Shown here: positions 7,054-9,841 of the stretch, piece after piece | Layout: each line of letters begins with the position of its first letter | Position numbering within the stretch: the stretch's first letter is position 1 | DNA from: JBDTNQ01 sp039933635 | GTDB taxonomy: Bacteria > Acidobacteriota > Vicinamibacteria > Vicinamibacterales > SCN-69-37 | Length of the DNA: 9,841 nucleotides | Assembly (NCBI GenBank): GCA_039933635.1 | Contig: JBDTNQ010000132.1 | Span: 1 to 9,841 of the forward strand | Direction: 5' to 3' | Program-made: the position numbers and the translations under genes | Notes under the pieces: generated by a model | Database searches by the model: none | Told to the model about the DNA's origin: nothing | Seen by the model: the letters and a program-made list of their open reading frames with translations, nothing else

Positions 7054-7754
7054 TCCGCCGCATCTCCACCATCTGCGCCATCACGGCTGCGGTCATGCTG
7101 GCGACGACGTTCGCCCGTCCTGCCGCGGCGCAAACGCTGGCTGACGAGGCCGCGCAGGTGCGGCGCGTGCCCCGGCCGCCGCAACGTCACCTCGGCTTGC
7201 GCGCGTTCGCGGCGTTCGACGCGGACGCGATGGTCGCGTCCAGCACGTTCGATGCGGTGCTCGGCACGCACATTCTCTCCGCTCGTGGCGCCGGCGGCGA
7301 GTTGCTGAACCTGTGGAAGGGCCTGTTCATCAGAGTGGCCGCCACCAGGACCACGAAGACCGGCAGCCGCGTCGTGGTGGTGGACAAGGAGGCCGTGCCG
7401 CTCGGCATCCCCCTGACGGTCGAGATGGTGCCGGTGGAGTTCGGGGCGGGATGGCGCCGTGGGGTTGGACAACGCGGGCAGGGCGGCTGGTACGCCGGTG
7501 GCGGCCTCGTGCACCTCGTGTATCGCGAAACGTCGAAGTTCGCGGGTGTTGGTGAGAACACGAACACGACTTTCAACGGCGCGGTCGTGTTCGCCGGCGC
7601 GGACGTCAGGATCTGGCACTTCATTGTCGGCGGTGGGGAGGTGCAGGTGCGATCGATCCCCAATGCCCTTGGGACGGGTGGCGCATCCCAGGCCTTCAGC
7701 GAGACCAACCTCGGGGGCGTGACCGCCCGGGGGCTGATTGGGATCCGCTTCTGA
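7050..7754 (+). CDS. Putative outer-membrane beta-barrel protein
   Basis: A 234-residue exported protein. The signal peptide is basic (MIRR) with a hydrophobic core (about 8-20) and an AAA|Q cleavage site near 27/28. The mature part has alternating polar/non-polar strands separated by Gly-rich turns (for example LFIRVAATR, VEFGAGW, WYAGGGLVHLVY, AVVFAGADVRIW, HFIVGGGEVQVRSI) and ends in RGLIGIRF. The C-terminal Phe after an alternating strand is the usual recognition signal for the outer-membrane insertion (Bam) machinery. I cannot assign a named porin or OmpA/OmpW family, and a periplasmic beta-rich protein is still possible. The gene starts inside the protease stop codon (ATGA), so the two should be made together; the barrel could be a target, partner or surface anchor for the protease, but that is inference. 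Confidence 0.78.
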   Translation: MIRRISTICAITAAVMLATTFARPAAAQTLADEAAQVRRVPRPPQRHLGLRAFAAFDADAMVASSTFDAVLGTHILSARGAGGELLNLWKGLFIRVAATRTTKTGSRVVVVDKEAVPLGIPLTVEMVPVEFGAGWRRGVGQRGQGGWYAGGGLVHLVYRETSKFAGVGENTNTTFNGAVVFAGADVRIWHFIVGGGEVQVRSIPNALGTGGASQAFSETNLGGVTARGLIGIRF

Positions 7755-7762
7755 TTCGGGCC

Positions 7763-8206
7763 GTGCACCAGACGTTCATGCGCGAGGCGCTGCACCTCGC
7801 GTCGACTGGCGCCGAACGGGGCGAAGTCCCTGTGGGCGCCGTGATCGTCCTGGATGGTCGCGTCATCGGCCGAGGATTCAACCAGCCGATCTCGTCCTGT
7901 GATCCCACCGCTCACGCCGAGATCGTCGCCCTGCGGGAGGCGGGCCGATCGGTCGGTAACTACAGGCTGACAGGCTCGACCATGTACGTCACCGTCGAGC
8001 CGTGCCTCATGTGCATCGGGGCCGCGGTCCACGCACGTGTCGGGACGCTCGTCTACGGCACGATCGAGCCGCGGGCGGGCGCCATCGAGTCCCGTCAGCG
8101 CGCGTACGAACATCCCTCGCTGAACCACAAGATCACAATTGTGGCCGGTGTCCTCGCGGAGGAGTGCCGCCGGATGATGCTCGATTTCTTCAAAGAACGG
8201 CGTTGA
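7763..8206 (+). CDS. tadA: tRNA-specific adenosine deaminase TadA
   Basis: Zinc-dependent deaminase that converts A34 to inosine in the anticodon of tRNA-Arg(ACG), letting one tRNA read CGU, CGC and CGA. At 147 residues it matches the family length. Residues from GTG 7763: EVPVGAVIV at 21-29, H51-A-E53 (zinc ligand His and proton-shuttle Glu), P80-C81-L-M-C84 (the two Cys zinc ligands) and the TadA-type end around NHKITIVAGVLAEECRRMM. The order and residues are those of TadA rather than of cytidine or guanine deaminases, although a related nucleoside deaminase cannot be wholly excluded. The start is uncertain: GTG 7763 gives MHQTFMREALHLA and ATG 7778 gives MREALHLA; neither has a clear Shine-Dalgarno. 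It begins 8 bases after the barrel gene, so it may be read from the protease operon. Confidence 0.93.
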   Translation: MHQTFMREALHLASTGAERGEVPVGAVIVLDGRVIGRGFNQPISSCDPTAHAEIVALREAGRSVGNYRLTGSTMYVTVEPCLMCIGAAVHARVGTLVYGTIEPRAGAIESRQRAYEHPSLNHKITIVAGVLAEECRRMMLDFFKERR

Positions 8207-8231
8207 ACGCCTGGCGCCGATGCGTCAAAAT
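8203..8231 (+). promoter_or_regulatory. Candidate sigma-70-like promoter of the third glycosyltransferase
   Basis: TTGAAC at 8203-8208 overlaps the tadA stop and is followed after exactly 17 bases by CAAAAT at 8226-8231; each matches four of six consensus bases. Transcription would begin near 8238, leaving a leader of about 17 bases before the TTG start. The short A-rich patch stands out in this GC-rich DNA. Support is by eye only. Confidence 0.35.
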
Positions 8232-8254
8232 GCGGACTGCCTCCTCAATCAGCT

Positions 8255-9172
8255 TTGAGAGTCGAACCGTCCGCACTCAGATTCTCGGTGGTGGTGCCCA
8301 CCCATCGACGTCCGGCGCAATTGACCCGGTGCCTGGAGGCGCTCGTCAATCTGAGTTATCCGTCGCACCTCTATGAGGTGGTGATTGTCGATGACGGCGG
8401 CGCGGAGGCCACCGCCGATCTGGTTGCGGCGGCCAATGTGCCGGGCAAGGCGAACGTCGTGCTGCTGACGGTCACGCGTGGCGGTCCCGCGAAGGCGAGA
8501 AACGCGGGAGCCCGAGTTGCGCGTGGGCAACTGCTGGCCTTCACAGACGACGACTGCGTGCCTGAGCCGGACTGGTTGACGCATCTCGACGCCAGACTCC
8601 ACGAGTGTCCCGACGCGATCGTTGGTGGTCACACCGTGAACGCCGTCGTCGGTCAGCACTGCTCAATCGCGAGTCAGCTGCTCGTCGACTACTTGTACGG
8701 CTACTACTTCGGCCGCCACAAGGGATCGCGCTTCTTCACCACCAACAATCTGGCGGTCACCGCGGCGGGCTTTCAGGGGTGCGGTGGGTTCGACGAGTCG
8801 TTTCCGCTCGCCGCCAGTGAGGATCGCGAATTCTGCGAACGCTGGGAGCGGAACGGCGGCGGCCTCGAGTTCGCCGAACAGGCGCTGGTGGGTCACTGGC
8901 ATAGGCTCACCCTGCGGGGATTCATCCGCCAGCATTTCAACTACGGTCGTGGTGCGGATTTCCTCCATCGGAGCCGCAATCGCGCGACTGGAGGACGACG
9001 ACGCCCCAAGCTCGAGCCGACGGCGTTCTATTGGAATCTGATCTGGTATCCGTTTCATCGGAAGCCGCCGGTCGAAGCCGCGTGCCTGTCGTGCCTGATG
9101 TTCCTATCGCAGGCTGTTTATGGCTGTGGTTATGTGTATCAACGCGTCAGGAACGCGGGGCATTCGCGATGA
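8255..9172 (+). CDS. Family 2 glycosyltransferase with canonical motifs
   Basis: GT-A glycosyltransferase of 305 residues using a nucleotide-sugar donor. The domain is complete: SVVVPTHRR at 11-19, VIVDDGG with D46-D47 (nucleotide binding), GPAKARNAG at 77-85, FTDDD at 96-100 (the DXD metal site) followed by PEPDW, a TTNNLAV acceptor-side segment at 162-168, and ASED (E189-D190) as the catalytic-base position. After the catalytic part come HRLTLRGFIRQHFNYGRGADF and a basic linker; a moderately hydrophobic end containing C277-x-x-C280 may touch the membrane. The only start upstream of the first strand in this frame is TTG 8255; a TTG start without a clear Shine-Dalgarno is unusual but nothing better exists. 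It is in the same frame as tadA, 48 bases after its stop. The acceptor is unknown. Unlike the pair at the left, its active-site motifs are normal. Confidence 0.87.
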   Translation: MRVEPSALRFSVVVPTHRRPAQLTRCLEALVNLSYPSHLYEVVIVDDGGAEATADLVAAANVPGKANVVLLTVTRGGPAKARNAGARVARGQLLAFTDDDCVPEPDWLTHLDARLHECPDAIVGGHTVNAVVGQHCSIASQLLVDYLYGYYFGRHKGSRFFTTNNLAVTAAGFQGCGGFDESFPLAASEDREFCERWERNGGGLEFAEQALVGHWHRLTLRGFIRQHFNYGRGADFLHRSRNRATGGRRRPKLEPTAFYWNLIWYPFHRKPPVEAACLSCLMFLSQAVYGCGYVYQRVRNAGHSR

Positions 9173-9300
9173 GCGAGCACCGCTCGACGCGCGAGAACCC
9201 GATCGATGCGCGGGAACTGCTCGATGCGACGGATGGATCGGATCGCGGCTCAGCGTGGAACTGGCGGTGTGGCGGAGCGCGTCAACAGGAGGAGCGGTGA
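9169..9300 (+). CDS. Possible small protein of 43 residues
   Basis: An open frame between the glycosyltransferase and the DUF4342 gene. Its ATG overlaps the glycosyltransferase stop as ATGA (9169-9172) and its stop overlaps the DUF4342 start as GTGA (9297-9300). The product is hydrophilic, rich in Arg, Asp and Glu, begins MSEHRSTREN, and has one Cys and two Trp near WNWRCGG. There is no signal peptide, membrane segment or known motif, and no clear Shine-Dalgarno before it; the reading could rely on coupling from the upstream gene. The double overlap is the only positive evidence, and in GC-rich DNA a chance open frame of this length is common. The alternative is a 124-base leader for the DUF4342 gene. 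Confidence 0.35.
   Translation: MSEHRSTRENPIDARELLDATDGSDRGSAWNWRCGGARQQEER
9287..9294 (+). promoter_or_regulatory. Strong Shine-Dalgarno site of the DUF4342 gene
   Basis: AGGAGGAG, the best ribosome-binding match in the window, ends two bases before GTG 9297 (four bases from the AGGAGG core). It selects GTG 9297 as the start over the longer in-frame option at 9120, which would run inside the upstream glycosyltransferase. Confidence 0.75.
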
Positions 9301-9590
9301 CTGAAAAGACGTTCTGGGAATCATTCAAGGCCGAGGGTGAAACGTGGGTCGAGCGCGTGAAACAGCTCGTGCACGAGGGCAACGTGCGCCGCGTCATCGT
9401 GGAGCACCAAGGGCGCAAGATTGCGGAGTTCCCGCTCACGGCGGGTGTCGTCGGTACTGTTGTGGCGCCCATTCTGGCGGGGGCGGCGGCGATGGTGACG
9501 CTGTTGAAGGACTGCACGATTCGGGTCGAACGGGTCGAGCCATCCGCGCCAGCTCCCGAGGAACCGGCGTCGACGACGGCGAAGCCCTGA
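9297..9590 (+). CDS. DUF4342 family protein
   Basis: A 97-residue protein that matches what I recall of DUF4342: an N-terminal acidic/basic helix with FWESFKAEG and WVERVKQLVHEGNVRR (about 6-32), a short strand pair VIVEHQGRKIAEFPL (33-47), a hydrophobic segment of about 20 residues (AGVVGTVVAPILAGAAAM, 49-66) and a closing strand CTIRVERVE (73-81), then a Pro/Ala/Glu-rich tail. The family has no known biochemical role; some relatives carry a UBA/TS-N-like N-terminal domain, absent here. The hydrophobic segment suggests one membrane helix or a buried core, with the N-terminal half in the cytoplasm. The start is GTG, fixed by the strong Shine-Dalgarno at 9287-9294. It is the last gene of the glycosyltransferase unit and is followed by 158 bases to the tRNA gene. 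Confidence 0.82.
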   Translation: MTEKTFWESFKAEGETWVERVKQLVHEGNVRRVIVEHQGRKIAEFPLTAGVVGTVVAPILAGAAAMVTLLKDCTIRVERVEPSAPAPEEPASTTAKP

Positions 9591-9748
9591 TGTCGCGCAG
9601 CGCGTCCCGCGGCTCTCTCTCTTGCCACGCGGGCTGGGTGGCGTGATCGGTCTTCCGCGCGCGCGAGTGCCGTTGATGAGTCGATGGCGGTGGGCGCGGC
9701 AACCGAGGTTGGAGCGCGTCTCCAGATCTTGGTAGACTAACGGGCTGC
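9591..9748 (+). other. Intergenic region before the tRNA gene
   Basis: This is the second largest gene-free stretch in the window. It holds a weak inverted repeat (CCCGCG at 9606-9611 with CGCGGG at 9628-9633, 16-base loop, no T run) and the candidate tRNA promoter. I see no convincing gene or repeat in it. Confidence 0.5.
9709..9738 (+). promoter_or_regulatory. Candidate promoter of tRNA-Ser
   Basis: TTGGAG at 9709-9714 is followed after 18 bases by TAGACT at 9733-9738. Transcription would begin about 9745, just ahead of the mature 5' end at 9749. The GC-rich bases after the -10 element (ACGGGCTGC) resemble the discriminators of growth-rate-controlled stable RNA promoters. The match is partial. 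Confidence 0.45.
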
Positions 9749-9839
9749 GGAGAGGTACCGAAGTGGTCGTAACGGGATCGCCTCGAAAGCGATTTGTCGG
9801 GTAACCGGCACGTGGGTTCGAATCCCACCCTCTCCGCCA
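9749..9839 (+). tRNA. tRNA-Ser (anticodon CGA)
   Basis: A 91-base class II tRNA that reads the serine codon UCG. The acceptor stem GGAGAGG (9749-9755) pairs with CCTCTCC (9829-9835), followed by discriminator G (9836), the usual serine identity base, and an encoded CCA (9837-9839). The D-arm is CCG...CGG from 9758. The anticodon stem ATCGC/GCGAT encloses the loop CTCGAAA (9782-9788), giving anticodon CGA at 9784-9786. The long variable arm TGTCGG/CCGGCA (about 9794-9810) is typical of serine tRNAs. The T-arm GTGGG-TTCGAAT-CCCAC completes the cloverleaf. It is transcribed in the same direction as the DUF4342 gene and probably from its own promoter. The window ends two bases after the CCA. Confidence 0.97.
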
Positions 9840-9841
9840 AC

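Noticed and set aside
9120..9296. Longer N-terminus for the DUF4342 protein
   Set aside because: It would overlap the glycosyltransferase and add residues outside the family; the strong Shine-Dalgarno points to GTG 9297.
9606..9633. Inverted repeat as a terminator after DUF4342
   Set aside because: Only six paired bases with a 16-base loop and no T run; such repeats are expected by chance at this GC content.
9436..9840. A - strand frame beginning MAERVGFEPTCRLP
   Set aside because: This is the well-known false protein made by reading a tRNA-Ser gene on the opposite strand; the start lies in the tRNA at 9749-9839.

Overview
The window is GC-rich (roughly two thirds G+C by eye), bacterial and densely coded, with short gaps and several 4-bp start/stop overlaps. 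A secreted beta-barrel candidate ending in Phe, together with signal peptides, points to a Gram-negative cell envelope. The gene style (GT2 pairs, a sialidase-like propeller with a CxCC motif, secreted subtilase, DUF4342) would fit an Acidobacteriota-like soil or sediment bacterium. That placement is an impression, since no marker gene here fixes the taxon.

Left part, + strand (1-3142): the tail of an unrecognised gene, two tandem family-2 glycosyltransferases of equal length, and a Gfo/Idh/MocA-type NAD(P)-dependent oxidoreductase. Gaps are 17-32 bases, so this looks like one operon, most likely for making or modifying a surface or exported glycan. The two transferases are paralogues with non-canonical DXD and catalytic-base motifs.

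Middle, - strand (5290 down to 3162): a class I SAM methyltransferase followed 11 bases later by an exported sialidase-like beta-propeller with Asp boxes and a CxCC...CP cysteine motif. The second gene has a clear Shine-Dalgarno site. This unit converges on the oxidoreductase and diverges from the protease genes.

Right of the divergent region, + strand (5440-7754): a secreted S8 (subtilisin-like) serine peptidase with signal peptide, propeptide and intact Asp/His/Ser triad. It overlaps by ATGA the start of a small outer-membrane barrel candidate, so the two are probably co-expressed.

Right end, + strand (7763-9839): tadA (tRNA adenosine deaminase), a third GT2 with canonical motifs and probably its own promoter, a possible 43-residue small ORF linked by ATGA and GTGA overlaps to its neighbours, a DUF4342 protein with a strong Shine-Dalgarno and GTG start, and a tRNA-Ser(CGA) gene with encoded CCA.

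I see no CRISPR array, insertion sequence, rRNA, riboswitch or phage gene, and no strong candidate for a wholly new system. The best leads are the degenerate GT2 pair, the CxCC propeller, the coupled protease/barrel pair and the doubly overlapped small ORF.
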